Positions 45,295-55,111 of a DNA stretch of 64,000 bases are shown piece after piece. Source of the stretch: Candidatus Binatia bacterium. Its GTDB lineage: Bacteria > Desulfobacterota > Binatia > HRBIN30. Every line of letters starts with the position of its first letter. Position 1 is the stretch's first letter. The position numbers and the translations under genes were made by a program. A model generated the notes under the pieces. It saw only the letters and a list, made by a program, of their open reading frames with translations. It had not been told where the DNA came from and made no database searches. The stretch is from contig CALAMI010000015.1 in assembly GCA_937925685.1 (NCBI GenBank), forward strand, positions 1 through 64,000. Reading direction: 5' to 3'.

Positions 45295-46902
45295 TCAACC
45301 ATCAATCAGCACCCCGGGGTTCAAGATGCCGTGGGGGTCCAATGCTTTTTTGGCTGCGATCAATGCGTTGGCGAAGCCAACCGGCCTTTCCCTGTCGTAC
45401 CACGGCCGATGGTCGCGTCCCACAGCATGGTGATGGGTGATCGTGCCTCCTTGCGTTAAAATTGACTCCGAAGCCGCCGCCTTGATGGCATCCCACAAGG
45501 CAAGCAAGTCTCCTCCCCGGCTAGGGGCGACAATCGTGTAGTAAGGGGCCGGCCCGTCGGGGTAGACGTGCGTAAAGCGGCAACTAATTTGGCCGCCGCC
45601 ACAAAGTTGCCGCAATGCTGTGTCAACGGTTTCCACAACCTCCTGGTGAAGCTCTTCGAACCGATCCCAGGTCACCGCAGTTTCAAACGTCTCGCTGATC
45701 ATTCCCATGCCTACCAGCGCATCGCGTAAGTAAGGACCCCGCAAAAACGCCTGTCGCCACGCACCTGCGGCTCCTTCGCGACCGGCCCCAGGATCTTCGC
45801 GCGTCCGCCACTTTTCCTCGTCGTAGACTCCCCCGTAGTCGCGGCAACACTCGAGCGCACGTGCCATCCACGGGTCGAGTGGGTGGTCGGCGGACTCGAA
45901 CGCTAGCACCAAGATCGCCGACAAGCCGTCGCCGGCCCCCGCAGTCAGCGCCTCCGTGGGATCGAGCAGGCGCAGGTTCGAAGGGTAAAGGCCCGCCTGC
46001 GCAATGGCTCTTACAGCTTGTGCGCCGCGAAGGAAGTCGGGAAACTTCACGGACACATTCGCGCGAAACCGCGGGCGTTCTTGCAGCCGCATCCATGCCG
46101 CGGTGATAATTCCCAAGATGCCCTCAGAGCCAATCCACAAGCGGTCTGGGCTCGGCCCCGCTCCGGACCCAGGCAAACGACGGGTCTCGATCCAGCCCTT
46201 GGGGGTCAATACCCGTAACGCCTCGACAAATTCATCGATGTGCGTGTACAAGGTTGCATAATGCCCGCCCGAGCGGGTGGCGATCCAGCCACCCAAGGTG
46301 GAAAACTCGAACGACTGCGGAAAGTGACGTAACGTCAATCCGTGCGGTTTCAATTGCTCTTCCAGGGCTGGTCCATAGACCCCGGCCTGGATGTACGCAG
46401 CACGCGACAAACGGTCCACCTCCACGACCCGGTCGAGGCAACGCAGGTCAATAGAGACCGAGGCAGGGCAGCGACCGGCCGGGGGTGGTTCCACTCCACC
46501 CACAACACTGGAGCCGCCGCCGTAGGGAATGGCGGCCAGGTTTTTGGCATCGCACCAAGCCAACACCGCTTCGAGTTCGTGCTCCGTACGGGGCAAGGCG
46601 ACAACGTCGACCGGGTTGTCGTACTGCCGTCGCCAAGCGCGGACCAGGTCGCGGAATGACTTCCCATAACTGTGGTTCAGTCGCTCGTAGGGGTCGGTGG
46701 TGCAAATTTCCTGGAGGGATGATGGAATGCTTACGCGTGGTGCGCGCAGGTCGATCTCCTCGAGCCGCGGCGGATGAGCGCAGAGAACTTCCCCCAGGTT
46801 GAACCGAGCAGCAAGTAAGGCCGCAAGCCGTTCCTGTTCAGCTCGGTCGAAACCCTCGTCTTCCCATCCCCAGCCCCAAAACTTACGCCGTTTCCTCATC
46901 AT
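45295..46902 (-). CDS. FAD-binding oxidase of the alkyldihydroxyacetonephosphate synthase type
   Basis: About 535 residues from the ATG at 46902 (a second ATG follows at once), with GAGAGGG upstream. The N-terminus has KFWGWGWEDEGFD, typical of this AGPS-like group. A PCMH/VAO-type FAD domain follows: AIPYGGGSSVVGGVEPP and GGWIATRSGGHYATLYTHIDEFVEALRVLTP. The C-terminal domain has SCRFTHVYPDGPAPYYT and GGTITHHHAVGRDHRPWY, with the His-rich active-site motif of AGPS. AGPS forms the ether bond of ether lipids; bacterial homologues may instead act as flavin oxidases or dehydrogenases. It diverges from acyl-CoA dehydrogenase pair 2. Confidence 0.88.
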   Translation of the reverse strand: MMRKRRKFWGWGWEDEGFDRAEQERLAALLAARFNLGEVLCAHPPRLEEIDLRAPRVSIPSSLQEICTTDPYERLNHSYGKSFRDLVRAWRRQYDNPVDVVALPRTEHELEAVLAWCDAKNLAAIPYGGGSSVVGGVEPPPAGRCPASVSIDLRCLDRVVEVDRLSRAAYIQAGVYGPALEEQLKPHGLTLRHFPQSFEFSTLGGWIATRSGGHYATLYTHIDEFVEALRVLTPKGWIETRRLPGSGAGPSPDRLWIGSEGILGIITAAWMRLQERPRFRANVSVKFPDFLRGAQAVRAIAQAGLYPSNLRLLDPTEALTAGAGDGLSAILVLAFESADHPLDPWMARALECCRDYGGVYDEEKWRTREDPGAGREGAAGAWRQAFLRGPYLRDALVGMGMISETFETAVTWDRFEELHQEVVETVDTALRQLCGGGQISCRFTHVYPDGPAPYYTIVAPSRGGDLLALWDAIKAAASESILTQGGTITHHHAVGRDHRPWYDRERPVGFANALIAAKKALDPHGILNPGVLIDG

Positions 46903-47009
46903 CGAACCCTCTCTACTGCGGAAGGCCACACTGGTTCAACAGGTGACGTCGCTCCCTCGGGTTGCTTCGAAGGTGGAATCATGTTCTCTCGAAAAGTGTA
47001 GACTCCCTT

Positions 47010-48182
47010 ATGCGTTACGATTTCACGGAAGAACAGCAGGCCTGGCGTGAGGAGGTCCGTGCCTTTTTGCAAAAACATCTCACGAACGACCTGCTCGCCG
47101 AGCTCAGGGAATCGGGGAACGAGGGCCAAGGCCCTTTAGCTCGCCGCTTCATTCTCGCCCTTCGAGACCGAGGTTGGTGGGGCTTAGCCTGGCCTCCCGA
47201 ATACGGGGGGCTTGGCCGTTCGGCCATCGACCAGTGGATCTTCGTCGACGAGATGGAAAGTGCCGGGGCCCCGATGCTGCCGCTCACAGTGACTTCGGTG
47301 GCACCAACGATCATGCGTGTCGGCACCGAGGAGCAGAAGAAATATTGGCTGCCGAAGATCCAAAATGCGGAAGTAGAATTTGCCCTCGGCTACTCCGAGC
47401 CCGAGGCAGGAACGGATCTGGCCTCCTTGCGAACACGCGCGGTGCTCGAAGGCGACCACTGGATCGTCAACGGCCAGAAGATGTGGAATACGATGGCCCA
47501 CACGGCCACTCACAACTGGCTTGCCGTCCGCACCGAGCCAGAGGCGCCCAAGCACAAAGGGATCTCCATTTTAATCGTTCCGATGGATGCACCCGGCGTT
47601 ACCGTACAGCCCATCTACGTTTGGCCAGGCTTGCGTACGAATGCGCTGTTCTTGGACAACGTTCGTGTGCCGCGCGACCACCTCATCGGCGAGCGGGGCA
47701 TGGGCTTTTACTACGCGGCGATGGCTTTGAACTTCGAGCGCTTGAGTATTGGTTCGGTCGGAATGGTGCGGCGGTATTTTCGCGAGTTGGTGGCGTTCGT
47801 TCGCGAGCACGCCTTCGATGGCATCCCCCTGCGCACGGTGCCTTGGATCCGCGAGCGCATGGCGCGCTTGGCAGTGGACATCGAAGCAGCACGCATGCTC
47901 GGACTCGAAACCGCTTGGGCCTTGGACCAAGGTCGGGTACCCGCTGCGGAATCTTCCATGGCCAAAGTGTTTGTCAGTGAGCTGGCCCAGCGGTTGGCGG
48001 ACACGGGAATCGAAATCCTCGGCTCGGCTGGACAGCTTCACCCCGATGAGCCCAGCGCACCGCTGCACGGCCGCATCCAGTGGCTTTATCGCACCGCACC
48101 GCTGCTTGCGTTTGGCGGCGGCACCAACGAAGTACAACGGAATATCATCGCCATGTTAGGATATGGCCTGCCGCGAAAGTGA
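47010..48182 (+). CDS. Acyl-CoA dehydrogenase, large partner of pair 2
   Basis: About 390 residues from the ATG at 47010 (MRYDFTEEQQAWREEVRAFL); longer frames add nothing conserved. It has LGYSEPEAGTDLASLRTRA, GQKMWNTMAHTATHNWLAVRTE and the C-terminal GGGTNEVQRNIIAMLGYGLP. As in pair 1, the LHGGxGY block is missing and replaced by EILGSAGQLHPDEPS. No ribosome binding site is obvious. The small partner follows after 18 bases. The enzyme should introduce a double bond into an acyl-CoA; the substrate is unknown. Confidence 0.9.
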   Translation: MRYDFTEEQQAWREEVRAFLQKHLTNDLLAELRESGNEGQGPLARRFILALRDRGWWGLAWPPEYGGLGRSAIDQWIFVDEMESAGAPMLPLTVTSVAPTIMRVGTEEQKKYWLPKIQNAEVEFALGYSEPEAGTDLASLRTRAVLEGDHWIVNGQKMWNTMAHTATHNWLAVRTEPEAPKHKGISILIVPMDAPGVTVQPIYVWPGLRTNALFLDNVRVPRDHLIGERGMGFYYAAMALNFERLSIGSVGMVRRYFRELVAFVREHAFDGIPLRTVPWIRERMARLAVDIEAARMLGLETAWALDQGRVPAAESSMAKVFVSELAQRLADTGIEILGSAGQLHPDEPSAPLHGRIQWLYRTAPLLAFGGGTNEVQRNIIAMLGYGLPRK

Positions 48183-48200
48183 ACGGGACGGGGTACTGCG

Positions 48201-49292
48201 ATGGACTTGAATCCAACCCCAGAACAACAGGCGATTGCCGAGTCTGTACGGCGGTGGTCGCGCGAGCAGGTCACCCCGGAGCAACTGCGCGAATGGGAGC
48301 GCCTTCGTGCTGGCATCGATCCGCGCAGTTGGCAGCGTTGTGCCCATTTAGGCTGGTTTGGCTTGGGTGTGCCCGCGCGATGGGGCGGAGCAGGGCTTTC
48401 GTTGCTTGAGATTGCCACCTGGTTTCAGGAAGCGGCGCGAGGGCTCGTACCGCTTCCGGTCGTTCAGGGAGTGCGTGGAGCACACGCACTGAATACGATT
48501 GCGCCGGATGCCCCCGAACTTGCCCGCGCCGCCACCGGTGAGGTTGTGGTCGCCCTTGCCACATCTGAACCTGTGGCCGACGATCCTAAACAGTGGATCA
48601 CTACATTGGAAGCCACAGCCGGTGGCTGGCGTGTTTCGGGAGACAAGACATACGTGAGCAGCCCATCCCAGGCCACTCACCACTTGGTAGGAGCTCGTGG
48701 GCCGCAAGGTTTAAGCTGGTGCTTAGTAGAAGCGAAGGAGGCGGTTTTTACCGAGGTGCGCACTTTTGACGGCGACCGCCGGGCACACGTTCGCTACCGC
48801 AACGCACCGGTGGTACGTGTTCTCGCCTCTGGGGACGAGGCTTGGGAAAGGAGGCAACGGTTGCAACTCGAGCAACGTGCTCTGGCTTTGGTGGAAATGG
48901 TTGGGATCATGGATGCGGTGCTAGAGCGCACCGTCGCCTACGTGAAAGAACGGGAACAGTTCGGACAGAAAATCGGCGTTTTTCAAGCCGTACAGCATCA
49001 AATCGCCGACATGGCTACGGCGTTCACCGCAAGCCGACATTTGGCTTGGCAGGTGGTCACACGCCTGCATGCGGGCACGTACGAAGGCTGGGAACTCGAC
49101 GTAGCGCGTGCTTTCGTGCCGCAAGCGTGCAAGCGTCTAACGCTCACGGCGCATCATCTCCACGGTGGGGCCGGCTATGTACTCGAGCATCCCCTCCATT
49201 ACTACTCGGAACGTGCGGTCACGTTGTGCGTACGGTACGCCTTGGAGGCGCATGCCCTAGAAAAGGTCGCCCAGCACTGGCTCGATGCTTAG
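48201..49292 (+). CDS. Acyl-CoA dehydrogenase, small partner of pair 2
   Basis: 363 residues, the same length as the small partner of pair 1. N-terminus MDLNPTPEQQAIAESVRRW; degenerate middle domain; C-terminus with REQFGQKIGVFQAVQHQIADMA and LHGGAGYVLEHPLHYYSERAV, complementary to what the large partner lacks. It probably shares a heteromeric active site with the upstream product. Confidence 0.88.
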   Translation: MDLNPTPEQQAIAESVRRWSREQVTPEQLREWERLRAGIDPRSWQRCAHLGWFGLGVPARWGGAGLSLLEIATWFQEAARGLVPLPVVQGVRGAHALNTIAPDAPELARAATGEVVVALATSEPVADDPKQWITTLEATAGGWRVSGDKTYVSSPSQATHHLVGARGPQGLSWCLVEAKEAVFTEVRTFDGDRRAHVRYRNAPVVRVLASGDEAWERRQRLQLEQRALALVEMVGIMDAVLERTVAYVKEREQFGQKIGVFQAVQHQIADMATAFTASRHLAWQVVTRLHAGTYEGWELDVARAFVPQACKRLTLTAHHLHGGAGYVLEHPLHYYSERAVTLCVRYALEAHALEKVAQHWLDA

Positions 49293-49719
49293 CGAGAATG
49301 GCCAATTTCCTTTGTCGCCACAGAGAACGCCATTCGCATGGAGAGGTTCGCACCTTAGTTGGCGAATCATCGCGCAACTGGAGTGCCAGGCAAACCTCGC
49401 GGTTTCGAAATCCCACCGGTTCGAACCGCGGGACCCGCGCCAAATATGAACCCTTACCGCTGCTACCCAGTTACGCTCGTGCTCACGACGGCGGAATCCG
49501 TTGCGCGTCTAACGTGCCAACCGCAGCTGCTTGCGATCGCCGATGCCACTCGGGCGCGCATGTAGGAGAAGGGCCTATCTGCACGGCCTCCGTGGGTGGG
49601 CCGTCCCAAGAGGCGCAGGGCAGCCTAACACAGGGGTACGCTGTCGTGGCAGGCTAACTTTTCTTCTCTGCCCACGTCTCGATACGGCTGGCCGTAGGCT
49701 CAACTAAACGACTTTCCCC
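49293..49719 (+). other. Gap between acyl-CoA dehydrogenase pair 2 and the GH94-like gene
   Basis: 427 bases. A 68-codon plus-strand frame at 49359-49565 has no recognisable features, ribosome binding site or neighbours in phase. A GGTTCGAA near 49421 resembles a tRNA T-loop but no cloverleaf forms. No terminator with T-tract was seen. Confidence 0.45.
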
Positions 49720-51987
49720 GTGCTGCCTACAATTCCGCACGAACACATTTTTGGCGTGAGTTTTTGCGAGGCTGATGCCGGCTCCACCCCAGCTTTTGTG
49801 CTGGAGCGCGATAGAGCTAGCGGCGTGGCCCGCCTTGTCATCGAAAACCCCAACTCCTTCGATGGTCCGTGGCATTTCATTGGCTGTCCGGCAGCGTGGT
49901 GCACGGTACATGTTGGGGGTGGCGTTGGGGTCTACTTCATGCCGCGCACGCTCATCCGCCTTACCGACCCCGCGAGGTCGCCAACGTGGAGTTTGCATTC
50001 GAACGGACAGGTGTGGCACGCGCCTCTGCCGGAGCGCATCGAGTTTGGCTGCGGCCGCACCGCCTGGCTGTACACACTCCAAAGGAACAATCTGCAAGCG
50101 GTGCGCATCCATCGTTCGATCGCCATCGTCGACTCCTGCACCTTAGCACTCACTGTGATGTTCGAGGGGTTGCCAGGCGACGCCGAGTATGAAGAGTCCT
50201 GGAACATCCAACCGCTTGCTTTCGTGCCGGTTCCGTTCATGGGTTACAAGTGCCTCCCTTCCCACGGCGCACGGGCGCGGGAGCGTTTCGTGCAAGTGCT
50301 CGCCGTGCTGGCTTCTCGCGCCGTTCGTTTCGTTGGCTTGAGGTTGCGGCGCTTGCTGAGTCACCCCCTTGGATTCGACGCTCGGCCAGCAGCGGATGGT
50401 GTTTTGTTGATACCGCGGAGATTGCCCCGCTGGTGCGTGTGGGGCCGATCCGATCCTACGCATCCAACGGCAGTGTATCCCATGCTTCCCCTGCTCAGCT
50501 TTTCTTCGGCAGCACATCAGGCCACGGCTGTGACCTGGAGCTCCCAGAGTGGCCGTGAAACTCGGGTGACCCTGCGAGCCCGGCTCGAGAGCGGTGCGCA
50601 GCACGGCGAGGTGAGCGTCTTGATTCGGTTCACGAACCCGGGGGCCGAAATGTCGACCAAAGCGCCGATGCGGAGACCGGTTACCGACTTCATTGCTCAC
50701 CCACCGTGGTTGCCGCCCGACCCGGGCCTCAAGAGCGAACTTCTGTGGCACGTTGCCTGTCTGCGACAACTTGCGGTTCAGGACGACTACTTCGAGCGCG
50801 CGTTCGTCACCCAAGGCTCCGCCTATCTCTTTGCGCACGGCGTCCATGGTGCACCGCGCGATTATGCCATCGCTGCGGTAGCACTGGTCCCTTTCGATCC
50901 ACAGCTCGCCCGCTCCACGATCGAAACGATGATGCTGATGACGCGGTCAGACGGCGCCATGTTCTACTTGCACACCGGGTACGGCTGGTGCAGCGGCGCT
51001 TTCGTTCACCAGAGCCCTTCCGACCTGCCGATCTTTTTGCTGTGGGCGATCAGTGAATACGTGGAACAAACGGGGGACCGAGATTTCCTCGACCTCCGCC
51101 TGCCCTTTTATCCGAAGCATAAGGGCAAGGCTTCCACCGTGCGCGACCGGATTGCGCTTGCCTTCCATTGGCTACGAAATCGTCTCGGCACTGGGCCGCA
51201 CCAGTTGCTCCGTGTCGGGTCAGGCGACTGGATGGATCCTATTGCCCTCATGGTCAAGAACTCCAGGCAGTTCCATCGCACCGGGGAATCTGGCTTGAAC
51301 AGCGCCTTTGCCGTTCACGCGCTGCGGCGGGCAGCTGCCCTCGTCGTCGAAAGCCATCCTTTGGTAGCCCAAGAAATGCGCCATTTTGCCCAGGAACTGA
51401 AGGAAGCGATGGAGCGGCAATGGACCGGTTCATGGTTCTTGCGCGGCTGGGATGGCACTGGCCGGCCACTCGGGCACGAACATTTATTTGCGGACGTGCA
51501 AGCTTTTAGTCTCATTGCCCGAATCCGCTCTACAAGCGATCGGCAAGCGCTCGGGCGCGAGGTGTACCGACGCTTAATCGAACCATCGCCCATCGGCGCC
51601 TGCATTCTCGACCGACCCCACTGGACCCGCTATGGGCTTCTTCCTCCGGGTTGGGACTGCAACGGCGGGGTGTGGCCCGCGATCAACGCCTTCTTGTGTT
51701 GGGGCCTGGCCTTGGACCAGCCCGACTTGGCCCGCGCACTGTTCCACAAGCTACGCCTTCAGGCGCGAGCCCAAGCCTATCCACACATCTGGTATGGCCT
51801 GTGGAGTGGGCCAGACAGTTTCAATGCCCACTACGCACACCGCCCCGGAGAAACCTTCCACTTGCCCGCCACTCCTATGGATGAATTTCCAGTCATGAAC
51901 TCCAACTGGCACGCCGCTCCCTTGCTCGCATGGCAAAAGCTAAAAGCAGCCGAGCTCAGTGGTTTTTCGGGAACGCGATCGATTTGA
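49720..51987 (+). CDS. GH94-like (alpha/alpha)6-barrel carbohydrate-active enzyme
   Basis: 755 residues, no signal peptide, hence cytoplasmic. An N-terminal beta-sandwich region (1-310) precedes an (alpha/alpha)6 barrel. LLRVGSGDWMDPIAL (496-510) resembles the catalytic GGDWNDG loop of cellobiose-phosphorylase-like GH94 enzymes, with Asp503 and Asp506 candidates for the general acid. WDCNGGVWPAINAFLCWGLAL (645-665) is the second typical block. It could be a phosphorylase or a hydrolase; the substrate is not predictable. The start is GTG with little ribosome binding site. It stands alone between an acyl-CoA dehydrogenase operon and convergent pyrD. Confidence 0.72.
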   Translation: MLPTIPHEHIFGVSFCEADAGSTPAFVLERDRASGVARLVIENPNSFDGPWHFIGCPAAWCTVHVGGGVGVYFMPRTLIRLTDPARSPTWSLHSNGQVWHAPLPERIEFGCGRTAWLYTLQRNNLQAVRIHRSIAIVDSCTLALTVMFEGLPGDAEYEESWNIQPLAFVPVPFMGYKCLPSHGARARERFVQVLAVLASRAVRFVGLRLRRLLSHPLGFDARPAADGVLLIPRRLPRWCVWGRSDPTHPTAVYPMLPLLSFSSAAHQATAVTWSSQSGRETRVTLRARLESGAQHGEVSVLIRFTNPGAEMSTKAPMRRPVTDFIAHPPWLPPDPGLKSELLWHVACLRQLAVQDDYFERAFVTQGSAYLFAHGVHGAPRDYAIAAVALVPFDPQLARSTIETMMLMTRSDGAMFYLHTGYGWCSGAFVHQSPSDLPIFLLWAISEYVEQTGDRDFLDLRLPFYPKHKGKASTVRDRIALAFHWLRNRLGTGPHQLLRVGSGDWMDPIALMVKNSRQFHRTGESGLNSAFAVHALRRAAALVVESHPLVAQEMRHFAQELKEAMERQWTGSWFLRGWDGTGRPLGHEHLFADVQAFSLIARIRSTSDRQALGREVYRRLIEPSPIGACILDRPHWTRYGLLPPGWDCNGGVWPAINAFLCWGLALDQPDLARALFHKLRLQARAQAYPHIWYGLWSGPDSFNAHYAHRPGETFHLPATPMDEFPVMNSNWHAAPLLAWQKLKAAELSGFSGTRSI

Positions 51988-52384
51988 TCCATGCCCAACT
52001 TGCGGCTAGCCACGCCCCTGGCGGTGCTCCTCCCCGCTCAATTCGGGCCATCGAGCCACCACAATGGCTTGCCAGCCACGAGTGGGACCCTAACAGCCCT
52101 GTGTACACCCTTTTCCGGCCAAGGCTTCTAGCCACCTGCAGTGACGAACAGGTTCACAGGTGGTCCCCGCTCTGGAGCCGTTCCCCTGTTATCCATCCCG
52201 GACTGTCTTTATCGAACGCGGGGAAACGCGGGAGGCTCTAAGGCACACCGGGCGGTGGTGGAGGCACCGCCGTTCCCTGACTTGAACACTCGAAATGCCT
52301 GTGTTCCGAGGGGCTAAGCTATCGATCAATTTCGAACAGGGAGCTTGCTGCTCGCAAAAGAAGTGTACAGAGCGATGTCTACTT
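51988..52384. other. Convergent intergenic region between the GH94-like gene and pyrD
   Basis: 397 bases. A hairpin GGCGGTG-gtggagg-CACCGCC (52251-52271) has a perfect 7-base stem but no T-tract on either side. CCACCTG..CAGGTGG arms occur near 52132-52163. Nothing coding was recognised. Confidence 0.45.
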
Positions 52385-53509
52385 CTAATCAGCTCGACGG
52401 CCGACAACCTCGCTCAGGTGGTTGGCACCGTCACGCTCCAAGAGGCGAAGCAAACCGTGGCAAATGGCTGGAGCGATACCCGGCCCTTCGTAGACGAGAG
52501 CCGTGTAAATTTGCACGAGACTGGCACCCGCTTGAATCTTCTCGTACGCGTCTTCCGCAGAAAACACGCCACCAACCCCGACAATGGGAACTCGTCCTTC
52601 CAGGCAGCGGAAGAATTGTCGGATCACCGCGGTAGCGCGCTCTCGAAGAGGAGCCCCGCTAAGTCCTCCCGGAGGCAGGAACGCGGTCTCCTGGGTATCG
52701 CGAGCCGTCGTGGTGTTCGTCGCCACGACTGCAGCAACGTCTTGCGAGCGCACCACGGCAGCCAAAGCTGCAATCTGCTCCGCAGAAAGGTCTGGCGCCA
52801 CTTTGACAAACACAGGCCGAGCATGGGACAGCTTGCCCGCGGCCACCAAGCGCTGGTTTTCCTGGTGGAGGCGATGCAAGATCTGGGATAGCTGCTCGGG
52901 GCTTTGCAACTCGCGCAGTCCGGGTGTGTTGGGGGAACTAACGTTCACACAAAGGTAATCCGCTAGCGGTGCCAGCAGGGTAAACGTTGTGGCATAATCA
53001 TCGGCCGCCTGTGCCAAGGGAGTGGCAACCGATTTTCCGATATTGATGCCCAAAGGGATCGGACTCTTCATCGAAGCCAAGGTTTGCGCCAGATTGCGGG
53101 CAACGCGCGCAGCTCCCCAGTTGTTGAATCCCATCCGGTTCACTACGGCACGCACTTCTGGGAATCGCCAAAGCCGGGGCTTTGGGTTCCCTGGTTGGGG
53201 ATGGGCGGTTACGGTGCCAAGCTCGGCGAAGCCGAACCCAAGCAGCGCCCAGACGTGCGGTAGTTCAGCATTCTTGTCCAGACCGGCAGCCAGCCCCACA
53301 GGATTGGGGAAGACCAGCCCAGCGACGGTTTGCTCGAAGCGCGGATCGCGAATCGGCGAAAATGACGGGCGCAGGCGACGTAACGCAAACTCCAAGGAGC
53401 GCAATCCGATGAATGCCCACTCGTGCGAGCGCTCGGGGTCGAGCGCGAAAAAACCAGGACGTGCAACCCGATAACCCAGTTGAAGAAGACGCCGTAAGCC
53501 AGCGTTCAT
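52385..53509 (-). CDS. pyrD: Quinone-dependent dihydroorotate dehydrogenase (class 2)
   Basis: 374 residues, class 2 length. The N-terminal amphipathic helices (LRRLLQLGYRVARPGFFALDPERSHEWA) are the membrane/quinone tunnel. FMN and orotate sites: NPVGLAAGLDKNAELP, VTAHPQPGNPKPRLWRFPE, NRMGFNN, CVNVSSPNTPGLRELQ with the catalytic Ser, VKVAPDLS and GVGGVFSAEDAYEKIQAGASLVQIYTALVYEGP. It oxidises dihydroorotate, reducing quinone in pyrimidine synthesis. It is transcribed away from the window's right part, 141 bases after ccr. Confidence 0.96.
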   Translation of the reverse strand: MNAGLRRLLQLGYRVARPGFFALDPERSHEWAFIGLRSLEFALRRLRPSFSPIRDPRFEQTVAGLVFPNPVGLAAGLDKNAELPHVWALLGFGFAELGTVTAHPQPGNPKPRLWRFPEVRAVVNRMGFNNWGAARVARNLAQTLASMKSPIPLGINIGKSVATPLAQAADDYATTFTLLAPLADYLCVNVSSPNTPGLRELQSPEQLSQILHRLHQENQRLVAAGKLSHARPVFVKVAPDLSAEQIAALAAVVRSQDVAAVVATNTTTARDTQETAFLPPGGLSGAPLRERATAVIRQFFRCLEGRVPIVGVGGVFSAEDAYEKIQAGASLVQIYTALVYEGPGIAPAICHGLLRLLERDGANHLSEVVGRRAD

Positions 53510-53650
53510 CGAGAAGTCTTACCTTGCGGGCCAGACCTAGAGCCGCAAGCCAGAGGGAAGCGAGCAAGTCGAGGTACTCGGGTGTTCGTGCGCGCAAACA
53601 CGTTCGGCCTCGACCAGCCAGCGTGCCTTCCGGCAACTTGGTTCGGTTGC

Positions 53651-54904
53651 TTAGAGGTCGATGTCCTTGAGCCCTGGGCGAGGCGCTCCCACCAAGCACA
53701 CCATTTTCCCTTCCGGTGCGCGATTTTCGTGCAACAACTGGTGGGTATAGGGAATTTGCTCGAACGAGTAAGTCGCTGCCAAGCACGGATCGATTTTGCC
53801 CTCGACGACGAGTTGGTTGAAGGCATAGGACTGCTCGTCGTTGGCAAAGTGTGACCCTTGAAAACGCTTTTGCCGCATCCACAGGTAACGTAAATCGACG
53901 ACGGCGTTGTACCCCGTCGTTCCCGCACAGATGACCACCATGCCACCGGTATCACACACGAAGATCGACGTCGGCACGGTGTCTTCCCCGGGATGTTCAA
54001 AAACGATCCGCGGGTTGCGGCGTTCGCCCAAAATGTCCCAAATCGCTTTCCCGAAGGCGCGGCATCCGGCTGCCCACTTATTATAGGCGTCGGTATCGGT
54101 CCAATGAGGCATCTGCCCCCAATGGTCAAAGTTCTTCCGGTTAATCACGCCCTTGGCCCCAAGCTTGAGGCAGAACTCTTTTTTGCGTTCGTCGCCCACC
54201 ACACCGATGGCGATGCCGCCTTGCGCCTTCACGATCTGAATCGCCATGCAGCCCAAGCCACCCGACGCGCCCCAAATCAGCACCACGTCATTCGGCCGCA
54301 CGGTATGAGGTGGCCAGCCCATCAGCATACGGTATGCTGTCGCGCCCACTAAGGTCGGAGCGGCTGCCTCTTCCCAGGTGAGGTGTTTCGCTTTCGGCAT
54401 GCACTGGTGATCCTGCACTTTCGTGAACTGGGCGAAACTCCCCCAATTACTCTCGTAGCCCCAAATGCGGAACGAGGGGTCGAACATGGGGTCCTCGCCA
54501 CGCTTGACCGCCGAGCAGTCGGGATCCCATTGTCCGCAGTGGATGACCACGCGGTCGCCCACCTTCACGTTTTTCACCTGGCTACCAATGGCCCAAACAA
54601 TCCCGCTGGCATCGCTGCCGCCGATATGAAAGTCGCTCGGATCCACCCCCTGCTTTTGGCGCGCGGCAATGACGTTGATCGGCACACCCAGCGCCGCCCA
54701 CACGTTGTTGAAATTGATGCCGGCCGCCATGACGAAAACCAAAACCTCGTTCGGCCTCAACTCTGGCACTGGAATTTTTTCCACTCGAAAGGCTTTGGTT
54801 GGCTCTCCGAAGCGCTCGGCGCGGATGACCTGTGCATACATGTACTTTGGCACCACCCCGAGTGGTGGAATCTCCCCAATCTCGTAAATTTCTCTCGCGC
54901 TCAT
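53651..54904 (-). CDS. ccr: Crotonyl-CoA carboxylase/reductase
   Basis: 417 residues, medium-chain reductase without zinc ligands. Ccr hallmarks: [14 protein letters not shown] with Asn67, [15 protein letters not shown] with Tyr150-Glu151, and [17 protein letters not shown] with His352. Asn, Glu and His correspond in position to the CO2-binding residues described for the Kitasatospora enzyme; this is by eye. [17 protein letters not shown] is the NADPH fold. It carboxylates crotonyl-CoA to ethylmalonyl-CoA for acetate assimilation or for extender units. GGAGGAGG precedes the ATG. It diverges from a MaoC hydratase; no other ethylmalonyl-CoA pathway gene is in the window. Confidence 0.93.
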   Translation of the reverse strand: MSAREIYEIGEIPPLGVVPKYMYAQVIRAERFGEPTKAFRVEKIPVPELRPNEVLVFVMAAGINFNNVWAALGVPINVIAARQKQGVDPSDFHIGGSDASGIVWAIGSQVKNVKVGDRVVIHCGQWDPDCSAVKRGEDPMFDPSFRIWGYESNWGSFAQFTKVQDHQCMPKAKHLTWEEAAAPTLVGATAYRMLMGWPPHTVRPNDVVLIWGASGGLGCMAIQIVKAQGGIAIGVVGDERKKEFCLKLGAKGVINRKNFDHWGQMPHWTDTDAYNKWAAGCRAFGKAIWDILGERRNPRIVFEHPGEDTVPTSIFVCDTGGMVVICAGTTGYNAVVDLRYLWMRQKRFQGSHFANDEQSYAFNQLVVEGKIDPCLAATYSFEQIPYTHQLLHENRAPEGKMVCLVGAPRPGLKDIDL

Positions 54905-55111
54905 ACCGCCTCCTCCTTCACGTGGTGGGAAGCAAGGTCTCGTTGGTTCGCCGCCTTATGGCGAAAGCCTCCACGAAACGCAACCAAGCTAGAGACGAGC
55001 CATGCCACCGCTCAGCCCGCCTCACCGCACACCCCCGATAGACAAAAGCGCTCTTTCTCTGGCAAGCAAGCACACCAGCCTATTAATTTTGGCTCGAGGA
55101 GGATAACCAGC

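Noticed and set aside
49385..49445. tRNA-like GGTTCGAA near 49421
   Set aside because: The flanking bases do not form a T-stem, anticodon arm or acceptor stem.
49359..49565. 68-codon plus-strand open frame in the gap before the GH94-like gene
   Set aside because: No ribosome binding site, no recognisable motif, and composition like the neighbouring non-coding sequence.
54383..55111. Long 5' extension of the MaoC frame
   Set aside because: It is antisense to ccr; the hot-dog domain, a strong ribosome binding site and normal length all fit the ATG at 55112.
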